Source: a virus. Taken from it: 43,591 bases of DNA. The stretch spans positions 1-43,591 of the IMG/VR virus record IMGVR_UViG_3300045976_000154; one strand, given 5' to 3'. Both the position numbers and the translations under genes were made by a program. Positions 33,601 to 40,106 of this stretch are shown one piece after another. The stretch's first letter is position 1. The number at the start of each line of letters is the position of its first letter. Under the pieces are notes generated by a model. That model saw only the letters and a list, made by a program, of their open reading frames with translations. It was not told the origin of the DNA and searched no databases.

Positions 33601-35351
33601 AGCCCGAGCGCGTAGACCTGCTTGACGGCCTGGTCGAGCGGCGTCGCGCCCAGGCTGACGTGCAGCTCCTTGGCCGGCGGCGCGCCGAGCGCGGCCACGA
33701 GCGCGGCGTTCGCCTCGAACTCGCCCAGCGTCCGCCCGAGCGCCACGTTGGCGTCCGACAGCGCCTGCGCTCGCGCCAGGTGCGCCGCCGCCGCGCTGGT
33801 GAGGCCCTCGGCACCCACCGCGTCGCCCAGCGGCTTCTCGGCCAGGGCCTGCGCCTCCGCGACCTGCTTGAGCACCGCCTCCGCCCGCTCGACGTGCGTG
33901 CCAGTGTGGAAGGCCTCCACCGCGGCGCGCGCCCGCTCGTACTCCTCCGGCACCAGGTCGGCCCGCAGCCGGCGCGCCAGGAGCTGCGCCGATGCGCCCG
34001 CGCCCAGCACGTCCACCACCGCTCGGTCGAGCGCGCCCGCGCCCGTCAGCGTCAGCGCCGCGGCGTGCAGCGCGCCGGCGGTCCCGTCCGCGACATGCGG
34101 CGTCAGCTGCTCGGAGGCCTTGGCGGCCGCCGCCAGCAGCGTGCGCGTGCTCAGGGTCGCCAGCTCGGCCTTCACCGCCTTGGCGATGTCCTCCTGCGAG
34201 GGCTGCGAGACGGCCAGGACGTAGCCCTTGCCCTCCGGCTGCGCCTGGGCCTGCGCCGCGCGCCCGGCTGCCCGCGCGTTGGCGCGCAGCAGCTGCAGCT
34301 TCTTGCGCGCGGCCAGCAGCGCCATCGCCTTCTGCGCCGCCAGGATCGACGGCTGGAGGTCAGCCGTGGGCGCGAGCTGCGCCTGCTCGTCGGCGATCGC
34401 TTGTGGAATGTTCGGCTCCTGGGCCGTTTCGGCGTCAGCTTCTCCGGTCTGGTGCGCCGAATCCGCGGTTTTGCCGGACTCGGTCTCTACAGCACCAGCA
34501 GGACCACCGGATTTCTCACTATTGGCGCCGCCCTTGATGTCCTGGACGTCCGCGGCCAGCTGCTGCTCGGTGAGGCCGGCCTTCCTGGCCATCGCGCCGT
34601 AGCTCGCGCGGATCCCGCTCTTGACGATGGGCCGGGCCGGGCACAGGTCGACCACCGAGACCGCGTCGGGCGACACCACCGGCACCCCCTTGCCCAGCGC
34701 CGCGGCACGCAGGCTGGCGTCCTCCACGATGGCCTTGCGCTGCAGGTCGACCGCGGCAATCGCCTTGCGCAGGGCTTGCGCATGCTGATTTGCCGACTTT
34801 CCGCGCAAGTTTTCCCCCCCTGTGGTAGAGCCGGCGGTGCTTTCTGCTTTTTCCGTCGGCCACCCCATGGCGGCGCTAACCTGTTGAATGAACTCGACTT
34901 CTGCCTGCCTGACCTGCTGGCGCGCCTGCTCGGCGGCTTGCTTTTTTTGCTCGGACAGGCCGGATGCCTTGTCGAGAGCCCGTTTGGCGTCCCGATTGGC
35001 CTTGTCGGCGGCCAATTTCTCGCGCGCGGCTTGCGCGTAGTCGGCCGGCGACTTGACACCGCGCAGACGCAAGTAGTTGAGGCTGCCGCCGGCGCCGCCG
35101 ATGACGTGGAAGATGCCCGAGCCGGGCTTCTGCTCCTGGATGAGGAGGGGCTGCCCCTTGGTGCCCGGGCCGTGCGGGTGCACCGTGACCCAGCGCGCGC
35201 CCTCGGGCAGGCTCTCGGCCTTGAGCAGGGGCGGGGAGGGGAGGATCCGCCGCACCGCGCCCATCCCGAGGCGGTGCACGCCGATCCTGGCGTGGCGCAC
35301 GCGCACGGCGGTCTCGCCGATGTGCTCCACGTCCAGGGTGATCGCGTCCAT
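30693..35351 (-). CDS. Large polyvalent protein with C-terminal SNF2-type helicase
   Basis: A 1,552-residue protein. Residues about 50-110 (ARWVTVHPHGPGTKGQPLLI, GGAGGSLNYLRLRGVKS) resemble the leading domain of phage/ICE polyvalent proteins. A long Ala-rich helical middle follows, then an SF2 ATPase: Walker A GLGVGSGKTG ending near 1068, DEAH at about 1195, and motif VI QRQGRINRIGQ near 1480, the SNF2/Swi2 form. Such phage proteins (for example DarB-like) are often packaged and injected to protect or remodel incoming DNA. That role is inferred. The start is just below a conserved element. DNA encoding residues about 95-320 is less GC-rich than the rest. Confidence 0.8.
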   Translation of the reverse strand: MDAITLDVEHIGETAVRVRHARIGVHRLGMGAVRRILPSPPLLKAESLPEGARWVTVHPHGPGTKGQPLLIQEQKPGSGIFHVIGGAGGSLNYLRLRGVKSPADYAQAAREKLAADKANRDAKRALDKASGLSEQKKQAAEQARQQVRQAEVEFIQQVSAAMGWPTEKAESTAGSTTGGENLRGKSANQHAQALRKAIAAVDLQRKAIVEDASLRAAALGKGVPVVSPDAVSVVDLCPARPIVKSGIRASYGAMARKAGLTEQQLAADVQDIKGGANSEKSGGPAGAVETESGKTADSAHQTGEADAETAQEPNIPQAIADEQAQLAPTADLQPSILAAQKAMALLAARKKLQLLRANARAAGRAAQAQAQPEGKGYVLAVSQPSQEDIAKAVKAELATLSTRTLLAAAAKASEQLTPHVADGTAGALHAAALTLTGAGALDRAVVDVLGAGASAQLLARRLRADLVPEEYERARAAVEAFHTGTHVERAEAVLKQVAEAQALAEKPLGDAVGAEGLTSAAAAHLARAQALSDANVALGRTLGEFEANAALVAALGAPPAKELHVSLGATPLDQAVKQVYALGLAKGDYRLERVGPSVLLTVHASGMDKLAAPVDRDNLERVAHNVALAQGKYDEDGWLPQGFANRPDLALGTLPGAAPSLAVEFEPGPTADLTQALRQYVGARTADGASPGDIVADIQSAAFYAKAGASRTKEYRAALDAVAPNKIDGKRLQRAEQLAPAFEAMADEYVAGLGGTRLPLHRQTFEADDVGQDAVHRALAKVPEGVAAYKAVGDLTPQDQAGLRGWFARNVAKETPEAAAARAQYEQHQKDEPARTVEDLFGQPAPNPDWHAWASAGAELAKKAKAGATTWPDYVKAMGSPGKAYAAVSDLVRSQVAKHFADAYNTARPGALAVGRAVVQHNLAHLSAVDPAAREARAKQQAALIDSLRERAGGKYAAGSVADKLESAAEQKAAFEQSQAGFWSAAPEEAAAKPLGADERHTLGHAAEAKLASTIALVGQNFEPGKPVKLFHASMSGPDGAVRQRAIKHVLANRRSVLGLGVGSGKTGIMLGSFAHLHATGQVKKGLFAVPSIVQGQFAGEALRFLKPGQFKWHADPGASYEERLAAYKDPGTHFAVVTHQGFRDDVLRMAAGQGHGEPAAIAHKLAGMTRAGRQAFVADVLAKEGIAFDFTAADEAHGFLDREGKEDSRLSQVVGAVTDAAPYYVHASGDPVKNDASEAFSLLSKMDPARYADRDAFMRRYGGDTLAAGEALKREMARHVYSASLTPDVKVTKGEQAVALTPKQHEAIQALDAAASKVRLARMQGKHDAAAARAVAPHLFGEGQDEAAGIQQVHDSLPLLREAAVRRIIDDPAGAKGDAALAHVEARKGKPGVIFARSLAAVDTLRQRLEAAGHRVVTITGADSSDSKAEKIRAFNPEQGERKADIVLCSDAGAVGANLQSGQWLMQYDTPDTAMVHAQRQGRINRIGQKNAIELTDLVADHPRERRARDRLAKKYGLRDLVTTPLEGLDDSGLAFYLKQQQVAAAQAGHP

Positions 35352-35355
35352 CGGG

Positions 35356-35375
35356 CCATCGTGGCGTCACGACGG
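35356..35375 (-). promoter_or_regulatory. Conserved intergenic element, copy h
   Basis: Minus strand CCGTCGTGACGCCACGATGG, 4 bases above the SNF2-type gene start, in a 40-base gap. Differs from copies a and c at two positions only. Confidence 0.65.
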
Positions 35376-35391
35376 CGGGGCGCGGCCTGGA

Positions 35392-35628
35392 TCAGCGCGT
35401 GCCCGGCTCCTTCACGTAGGCGATGACCACCGACAGGCTGGTGAAAATGAACGGTGAGATGCCAGGCGCGGCGCGCGCAAGCTCCGCCCTGGCGCGCCGG
35501 ATGGCCTCGCTCACGACCTGCTGCTCCTCGTCGTCATCGACGTCGTGCATGTCCTGCATCGCCACCACGGCCAGGCTGTACAGGCGGGCGGCGCGGCGGG
35601 TCTGGGCCGGCGTCAGGCCTTCGGCCAT
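35392..35628 (-). CDS. Hypothetical small protein
   Basis: A 78-residue protein starting MAEGLTPAQTRRAARLYSLA (the further upstream start at 35,649 is less likely because it overlaps the previous gene more). A helical, acidic centre (DMHDVDDDEEQQVVSEAIRR) leads to a short hydrophobic end (PFIFTSLSVVIAYVK). No family recognised. Confidence 0.5.
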   Translation of the reverse strand: MAEGLTPAQTRRAARLYSLAVVAMQDMHDVDDDEEQQVVSEAIRRARAELARAAPGISPFIFTSLSVVIAYVKEPGTR

Positions 35629-35996
35629 TCCAGCCCCCACGCCTTGCACACGGCCTCGATGCGCTCGCCGCCGCGGATCACGAGGGTGTGCAGGTCGGCC
35701 TTCCCCCAGCGCAGCGCGTCCAGGCAGGCGAGCATGTCGTCGGAAATCTCGACGTCGACCGTGCGGAGGTCGTAGGGGTCGAGCGGGAAGGCGCTGCCGT
35801 TGTAGCAGCCGGCCAGGAAGCGGGCCACCCGGGCGATCTGGCCGCTGTCGCGCGTCTCGGCGAGGTGCAGCAGGCGGGAGAAGGCGGGGAGGGCCGCGGC
35901 GTGCGCCTTCTCGGCGCGGGCGCGCCAGTCGGCCTGCTGGCGCTCGAATTCGGCGAAGGCAGCGCTCCTGTCGAGTGCTTGCGTCATGTCGGTCAT
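35613..35996 (-). CDS. DUF7673-like protein
   Basis: A 127-residue protein. The start at 35996 (MTDMTQALDR) overlaps the upstream stop by four bases. LPAFSRLLHLAETRDSGQ, RFLAGCYNG, then DPYDLRTVDVEISDDMLACL and WGKADLHTLV form a pattern I associate with a widespread domain of unknown function in mobile elements. The C-terminus is short and aromatic (CKAWGLEWPKA). No catalytic residues can be named. Confidence 0.6.
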   Translation of the reverse strand: MTDMTQALDRSAAFAEFERQQADWRARAEKAHAAALPAFSRLLHLAETRDSGQIARVARFLAGCYNGSAFPLDPYDLRTVDVEISDDMLACLDALRWGKADLHTLVIRGGERIEAVCKAWGLEWPKA

Positions 35997-36175
35997 CCCT
36001 TCGTCTGGGGATCGCGCGCGCGGTCGACGGCGCGCTCCAGCCACGCGGTGCCCAGGCGCTTGAGCTTCGACCAGCGGGCGTCGTTCAGCCGGACGCTGCG
36101 AGGCTTGGTAGTGTCGTCGGGCGCCAGGCGCGGGCGGCCGCGGGCGCCGGGCCGGCGCTCGGGGGTGTCAGCCAT
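35993..36175 (-). CDS. Small basic protein, possible DNA-binding
   Basis: A 60-residue Arg-rich protein (starts MADTPERRPG). The region TKPRSVRLNDARWSKLKRLG followed by AWLERAVDRA looks like a strand-helix-helix, as in ribbon-helix-helix or related mini regulators. Its gene overlaps neighbours at both ends. Confidence 0.5.
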   Translation of the reverse strand: MADTPERRPGARGRPRLAPDDTTKPRSVRLNDARWSKLKRLGTAWLERAVDRARDPQTKG

Positions 36176-36380
36176 GGCGGGCCCCCTTCGCCTCGGTAAC
36201 AACGTGCTCCACCGCGCCGACGATGGCCTCGATGCCCGCCTCGTAGGCCGCCTGAAGTGCGTTCGCGAGGTCGCGTTCGCTCATGTGCAGCTCGACGCGG
36301 CCGCCCCCGACTGAGGCGAACATCTTCGCGGCCAGCCGCTGGCCGAAGGTCATCGCCGGCGCGTTCTTCGCATCAGCCAT
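36168..36380 (-). CDS. Hypothetical small protein
   Basis: A 70-residue, mainly helical protein (starts MADAKNAPAMTFGQRLAAKM; ends VVTEAKGARHG). It begins MADAK, as does the gene upstream (and MADT in the gene downstream). This may reflect a shared translation-coupled start context. Function unknown. Confidence 0.5.
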   Translation of the reverse strand: MADAKNAPAMTFGQRLAAKMFASVGGGRVELHMSERDLANALQAAYEAGIEAIVGAVEHVVTEAKGARHG

Positions 36381-36633
36381 GGGCGGCTCCCGTGGCCTTG
36401 GCGACCGAACCGACCGGGTTCACGTACTGGATCGCGCCCCCGAAGTAGCCGCCAGTGAGCTGGACGCAGCGGATGTAGCGGCTCTGCCTCCAGCAGGAGC
36501 TCGTGTCGCGATCGAATCCCTCGGTGACGCGGTATTCGATGCCGTCACGCACCAGAACGTCGCCAGCCGTCAGCTCATGGCAGTCGACGCCATAATCGCG
36601 CTGAGCGGGATGCGTGTGCTTCGCGTCAGCCAT
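36373..36633 (-). CDS. Hypothetical small protein
   Basis: An 86-residue protein (starts MADAKHTHPAQRDYGVDC). It contains a compact beta segment (GDVLVRDGIEYRVTEGF) and aromatic residues in SGYF/QYVN-type positions. Translational overlap with both neighbours. No family recognised. Confidence 0.52.
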   Translation of the reverse strand: MADAKHTHPAQRDYGVDCHELTAGDVLVRDGIEYRVTEGFDRDTSSCWRQSRYIRCVQLTGGYFGGAIQYVNPVGSVAKATGAAHG

Positions 36634-36850
36634 GGCGCGGTGCCCCGATGCGGGTGTGCTTGATGGCCGACTTGGCGTCCCAGCGGTTGAACGTGCGCAG
36701 GTCGGCACGGTGCTCCAGCGGGTCGCACTGCCAGGCGAGATCGCGCAGCGCTTGCAACTCGGCGCGGCAGTTCGTCTTCAGGTCCTCCGAGAACTGCATC
36801 GGGCCGCCGCGGCAGGCGTTCCGGTACTCGGCGTATTGCGTGCGGTTCAT
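36626..36850 (-). CDS. Hypothetical small protein
   Basis: A 74-residue protein starting at ATG 36850 (MNRTQYAEYRNACRGG). Helical, with three Cys (ACRGG, NCRAEL, QCDP) and a basic end (KHTRIGAPRHG). It overlaps the next gene by 8 bases. No family recognised. Confidence 0.5.
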   Translation of the reverse strand: MNRTQYAEYRNACRGGPMQFSEDLKTNCRAELQALRDLAWQCDPLEHRADLRTFNRWDAKSAIKHTRIGAPRHG

Positions 36851-36855
36851 CACGA

Positions 36856-37179
36856 TTAGACCTCCACCGGCGCCAAGCACTCGACGAAGCCGACGTGCAC
36901 GCCCTGCGATGTCACGGCGTCGATGTACTCCCGATCCTGGCCGTCGACCAGCGACCCGACGACCTCCGAGCCGTTCACGTCCACCCGGTAGACGTGGTAG
37001 CCCGTGACCTGGCCGGACGGGCGCGCGTGGTGCACGGCGTACTCGCGCGCGGGCGCGCCGATGTTCGCGTCCGTGGCGCGCGCGGCCTCGATGAGCGCCT
37101 CGCTGGCGTTGGCCAGCGACGTCGTGAAGTCGCCGAAGGCGTAGCCGCTGTCGTCGTCGATCAGGATGAATCGGGCCAT
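36856..37179 (-). CDS. Hypothetical early protein
   Basis: A 107-residue acidic protein (starts MARFILIDDDSGYAFGDF). It has a DDDSGY acidic turn, a helical middle (ASEALIEAARATDAN), then a beta-rich second half (SGQVTGYHVYRVDVNG). It is the first gene after the promoter with paired operators, with an AAAAGGAG ribosome binding site, and heads a row of small genes. Function unknown. Confidence 0.62.
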   Translation of the reverse strand: MARFILIDDDSGYAFGDFTTSLANASEALIEAARATDANIGAPAREYAVHHARPSGQVTGYHVYRVDVNGSEVVGSLVDGQDREYIDAVTSQGVHVGFVECLAPVEV

Positions 37180-37227
37180 GTGTGCGTCTCCTTTTGCTGG
37201 AGCGGCGACGCGCCGTCCATGGCCTTA

Positions 37228-37273
37228 AATGTATTACAGCGCGGCCACTTCCGCAAGCCTTTTCTGTACTACA
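37228..37273 (-). promoter_or_regulatory. Sigma70-like promoter with paired TGTANTACA operators
   Basis: Minus strand TTGCGG (37,256-37,251), a 17-base spacer, and TACATT (37,233-37,228). Two perfect 9-base palindromes, TGTAGTACA (37,265-37,273) and TGTAATACA (37,230-37,238), are spaced 35 bases centre to centre; one overlaps the -10. It would drive the gene at 37,179 and those below it. Confidence 0.6.
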
Positions 37274-37309
37274 ACCCGACCCAGCGAAGGCGCAGCTCGT
37301 CGGCGGCGC

Positions 37310-37585
37310 TCACCGGATGACCTCGTGGAACAGCTCGGCGGGCGGGATGGACACCTGCCGGAGGATTCGCTGCGCCTCCGCCGGGCTGGGCGACTCCTCG
37401 AACCAGGCCCGCGGCGGCAGCACGACCCGGCGAGCGATCTGCATGCCCAGGTGCACGTCCTGGGGCCACGGGCGCAGGATGACCAGAGCAGGGTGGAGCT
37501 GGTGCTCGCGGTAGATGCGCTCGGCCTCGGCGTTGATGCGGGCGAGCATGGCCGCGGTGTCGTTCGGGTGCTGGTCGGGCGTCAT
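37310..37585 (-). CDS. Hypothetical small protein
   Basis: A 91-residue protein (starts MTPDQHPNDTAAMLARIN). The helical N-terminus (AEAERIYREHQLHPALVIL) leads to a WPQDVHLGM turn and a Pro-rich C-terminal half. Its ATG overlaps the stop of the upstream gene. No family recognised. Confidence 0.52.
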   Translation of the reverse strand: MTPDQHPNDTAAMLARINAEAERIYREHQLHPALVILRPWPQDVHLGMQIARRVVLPPRAWFEESPSPAEAQRILRQVSIPPAELFHEVIR

Positions 37586-37776
37586 GCGAGGGGCTCCAGA
37601 CGCTCTCGGCCGATCGACCATGGGCGACGTGCGCGCGGCGTCTCGACCGTGGGGCTCGACGAGAGCACGACTTCGTAGCTAGGGTGCCTGAGCTGCAGCG
37701 CATGCCGGCCGGCGGCCGCCACGAGCCGGCGCAGCGTGACGGCGTGGGCGGCCCGGCGACGCTGGCGCATGTTCAT
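37582..37776 (-). CDS. Hypothetical small basic protein
   Basis: A 64-residue Arg-rich protein (starts MNMRQRRRAAHAVTLRRL). Nearly one residue in five is Arg, suggesting nucleic-acid contact, but there is no defined fold signature. It is coupled to the gene below by ATGA and to the TetR-type gene above. Confidence 0.45.
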   Translation of the reverse strand: MNMRQRRRAAHAVTLRRLVAAAGRHALQLRHPSYEVVLSSSPTVETPRARRPWSIGRERLEPLA

Positions 37777-38054
37777 GGCCGGTCCTCTGCGTCGAGAACT
37801 TCGGCCACCGCGGCGCGCTGGATCTCCGCGACCTTGGCGCGCAGCGAGCCCAGGCCGCCCACGTAGCCGCTGACGGTCGAGACCGCGCAGCCGGCGCGCG
37901 CGGCGACGTTTTCCAGGCGGTATCCGCGTGGCCCGCGCTCGGCCGCCAGCTCGCAGGCGATGCCCAGCAGCTGGGCGCGGCGGTTCTTCACCTTGGGGGC
38001 GCGGTAGGGGCGGATCACAGGCAGAACCTCAGCAGCAGCACGGCGATGAGACAT
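37773..38054 (-). CDS. TetR-type N-terminal HTH regulator, short
   Basis: A 93-residue protein. Residues about 28-75 (RRAQLLGIACELAAERGP to NVAARAGCAVSTVSGYVGGL) match the TetR helix-turn-helix, with the usual AAERG and VAARAGCAVSTV core. The ligand domain is missing, so it may be a stand-alone DNA binder. It is encoded upstream of the promoter with paired operators and could be the protein that binds TGTANTACA (inference). Overlaps the membrane gene above by 40 bases. Confidence 0.68.
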   Translation of the reverse strand: MSHRRAAAEVLPVIRPYRAPKVKNRRAQLLGIACELAAERGPRGYRLENVAARAGCAVSTVSGYVGGLGSLRAKVAEIQRAAVAEVLDAEDRP

Positions 38055-38263
38055 CCGCTGCCGCTGCCGAAGAGGGCAGGGTGCAGCACGAACATGGCCA
38101 GGTCGAAGGCGCGCTCCAGGCGCGGCCGGCGCGCGAGGGCGGCATCGAGCAACCGCCAGCGCGAGAGGATCAGCAGCCAGAGCCCCAGCGCGTTGAGCAG
38201 CATGCCGACGCCAACCAGGTGGGAGAGGTAGACGTTGAAGTCCGACGGGGCGGTCACGGTCAT
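38015..38263 (-). CDS. Small membrane protein
   Basis: An 82-residue protein with two hydrophobic segments (residues about 15-35, VGVGMLLNALGLWLLIL, and 54-80, DLAMFVLHPALFG and LIAVLLLRFCL) joined by a basic loop (RWRLLDAALARRPRLER). Topology is hairpin-like. Function unknown; phage early membrane proteins of this size often interfere with host functions, but nothing here shows that. Confidence 0.52.
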   Translation of the reverse strand: MTVTAPSDFNVYLSHLVGVGMLLNALGLWLLILSRWRLLDAALARRPRLERAFDLAMFVLHPALFGSGSGCLIAVLLLRFCL

Positions 38264-38517
38264 GTCGTCCTCCGAGCACCCGCGATCGCCGCGTCCGCGA
38301 TCCCTTTGGCCTTCATGTAGTCCATAGCCGCGCCGCCGCCCAAGAAGAAGTCCCAGAATTCCGGGGATCCCTCCTTGTAGCCGCCGAAGCCGAACGGCAC
38401 CCTGTCCAGACGTGCGCGCAGGTACATGCGAGCGCCCTCCTTGAAGGCTGCCGTCGCATTCGGTCTTTCTGAATCGGCGCCGAACATCTCTTCGAGCGCC
38501 TTGTCGACCTCGGTCAT
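38260..38517 (-). CDS. Hypothetical small protein
   Basis: An 85-residue protein (starts MTEVDKALEEMFGADS). It has a Gly/Phe-rich centre (PFGFGGYKEGSPEFWDFFLGGG). It overlaps the gene below by ATGA. No family recognised. Confidence 0.52.
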   Translation of the reverse strand: MTEVDKALEEMFGADSERPNATAAFKEGARMYLRARLDRVPFGFGGYKEGSPEFWDFFLGGGAAMDYMKAKGIADAAIAGARRTT

Positions 38518-38975
38518 GGACGCTCCTCCGGGCCCAGCAGCACGCCGGCCGCCTGGAAGCCGGGCAGCAGGCGACCGAACATGACGGATGCCGCTGACGC
38601 CGCCTCGATGCGCGCGTTCACGCCGTCCGCGGTGCAGCCGGCCTCGTACTCGGCGAAGAGGTGCGCGGTGCGCCTCTCCATCTCGGCGATGCGGGCCGCG
38701 CCCTCGGCGGCGAGGCGGCGGCGCATGGCGTCGATCTCGACGCTGTCCCAGCTCGCCGTGAACCCGTTCGGCGTGCGGTATTCCTCGTAGTTGGGCATGA
38801 TCCTGGACAGCCTCACCATCTCGATGACCTCGATCGGCACCTGGCGACCGCCGGGAGCGCAGCCGGTATTCATCACGAGGCATGAACCATCCTGCCGCCA
38901 ATTCAGAAGGCACCAGGCCGCGTCCATGGTGCGATCGCCGTGCTCGAAGGCGAGCGTGAAGGTCGGCCGGCTCAC
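38514..38975 (-). CDS. Hypothetical protein
   Basis: A 153-residue protein with GTG start at 38,975 (VSRPTFTLAFEHGDRTM). It has a beta-rich start (WCLLNWRQDGSCLVMNTG) and a helical, Ala/Arg-rich second half (IDAMRRRLAAEGAARIAEME). It is coupled at both ends by overlapping stop/start codons. No family recognised. Confidence 0.55.
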   Translation of the reverse strand: MSRPTFTLAFEHGDRTMDAAWCLLNWRQDGSCLVMNTGCAPGGRQVPIEVIEMVRLSRIMPNYEEYRTPNGFTASWDSVEIDAMRRRLAAEGAARIAEMERRTAHLFAEYEAGCTADGVNARIEAASAASVMFGRLLPGFQAAGVLLGPEERP

Positions 38976-39235
38976 GTCAGCCTCCACTCGTTGCGCGGCA
39001 TGCTCCAGACGTACTCGCGCGCGTAGAGGTCGACGCGCTCCAGCGGCAGCGGAGCGATCACCTCGACCTGGCACAGGTCGCGCGGCATGGCGCCGCTCAC
39101 CAGGAAATCCTCCATGACAGCCTCGCGGCGCTTCATCTCCGCGTCGCAGGCCTGCCTGAGCCTTTCAAGGAAGTGATCCCGGAGCCGCTCCTGGCGGGGC
39201 GAGTCCGGGAGGCTGAAGACGACAGGCAGCGTCAT
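38972..39235 (-). CDS. Hypothetical small protein
   Basis: An 87-residue protein starting MTLPVVFSLPDSPRQ. Helical middle (RLRDHFLERLRQACDAEM), then LCQVEVIAPLPLERVDLYA and a Trp-containing end. No family recognised; coupled to both neighbours. Confidence 0.5.
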   Translation of the reverse strand: MTLPVVFSLPDSPRQERLRDHFLERLRQACDAEMKRREAVMEDFLVSGAMPRDLCQVEVIAPLPLERVDLYAREYVWSMPRNEWRLT

Positions 39236-39627
39236 GCGCGCGCGCCCGCCCTGGCGTAGTAGCGCTGGGCGTGCAGCGCGCGCGCGAGCTCGCACTGCAT
39301 CAGGTCTTGCCGCTGCTCCGCCGTGAACAGGATCGGCGTGTACGTGAACGACTTCAGGAACAGGGGTCGCAGGTTCGGGCGATCGGGCGACGGCTGCACC
39401 TCCAGCGTGACGTGCGTCTCGTGGTCGAAGCCCGCGCGCTCGATGGCCGTGACGCGCGCCTTGCGCACCGACTGCGGCGTCGAGCAGATGATGCGCGTCG
39501 ACCAGCCCGGGAACATGCGCTCGACGAACGAAGGGCGCATGACCGGCATCGGCACGACGTCCGACCAGGAGTGATCCGGGAAGAGGGCGGCGTCGTCGCC
39601 GGTCAGGGTGAACTCGTGCGTCTTCAT
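39232..39627 (-). CDS. Hypothetical protein
   Basis: A 131-residue protein (starts MKTHEFTLTGDDAALFPD). It has a TRIICSTPQSVRKARVTA stretch, a beta segment (HVTLEVQPSPD), then a helical C-terminus (EQRQDLMQCELARALHAQRY). It lies just below the short basic gene that starts at the leaderless promoter. No family recognised. Confidence 0.58.
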   Translation of the reverse strand: MKTHEFTLTGDDAALFPDHSWSDVVPMPVMRPSFVERMFPGWSTRIICSTPQSVRKARVTAIERAGFDHETHVTLEVQPSPDRPNLRPLFLKSFTYTPILFTAEQRQDLMQCELARALHAQRYYARAGARA

Positions 39628-39630
39628 GCG

Positions 39631-39825
39631 TCATTGCTCCGACAGGCCGGCGAACGCCGCGCTCGGGCTCGCGGCGACGTTCTCCGTCACGCGGCGCCCA
39701 TGCGCCACCGTGGCGAGCCACCGGCCATTCACCATCATCAGGTGCGGCCGCGCCCGCGGGATCCAGGTGCCGAACGCAGTGCGGTACGGCGAGATCGTCG
39801 GGGGCGTGATGGTGGCGCGGGACAT
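39631..39825 (-). CDS. Small protein translated from a probably leaderless mRNA
   Basis: A 64-residue basic protein (starts MSRATITPPTISPYR; ends SPSAAFAGLSEQ) with a VNGRWLATVAHGRRV core. A good -10 lies 6 bases before the ATG, so the transcript should begin at or next to the start codon. There is no Shine-Dalgarno sequence. Function unknown. Confidence 0.55.
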   Translation of the reverse strand: MSRATITPPTISPYRTAFGTWIPRARPHLMMVNGRWLATVAHGRRVTENVAASPSAAFAGLSEQ

Positions 39826-39831
39826 GGCCGA

Positions 39832-39860
39832 ATTCTACCTCTGCGGTAAAGCTGGGGCAA
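39832..39860 (-). promoter_or_regulatory. Sigma70-like promoter, probably leaderless transcript
   Basis: Minus strand TTGCCC (39,860-39,855), exactly 17 bases, then TAGAAT (39,837-39,832). The ATG at 39,825 is 6 bases below the -10, where transcription would normally start. Confidence 0.7.
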
Positions 39861-39866
39861 CAGATT

Positions 39867-40106
39867 TTAGGCGCTTTCCCGGAATGCGCCAGCGGCCGCC
39901 TGCGCCTCGCGCCAGCGCCGCGCGCGCTCCTCACACCTGGCCAGCAACTCCGCAGCCGGCGTCACGTCGATGGACTGGAGGACGCAGATCGCCTCGCGCG
40001 GCGCGTCCCCGATGTACCAGCCACCGATGCCAGCCGCCTCCAGCTCGTCCACGCGGGCCTTGAGCGCTGCGATGCAATCGTCAATGGCCTTCTGAGTGGC
40101 GCTCAT
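39867..40106 (-). CDS. Small helical protein
   Basis: A 79-residue protein (starts MSATQKAIDDCIAALKARVD) with helical ends and a short central segment GGWYIGDAPREAICVLQSID. It is coupled to the NinX-like gene above (ATGA overlap) and ends just before the promoter at 39,860. No family recognised. Confidence 0.55.
   Translation of the reverse strand: MSATQKAIDDCIAALKARVDELEAAGIGGWYIGDAPREAICVLQSIDVTPAAELLARCEERARRWREAQAAAGAFRESA

Noticed and set aside
31107-35426. 1,439-residue open frame on the plus strand
   Set aside because: Shadow of the SNF2-type gene: composition is Arg/Val/Ala/Leu without motifs.
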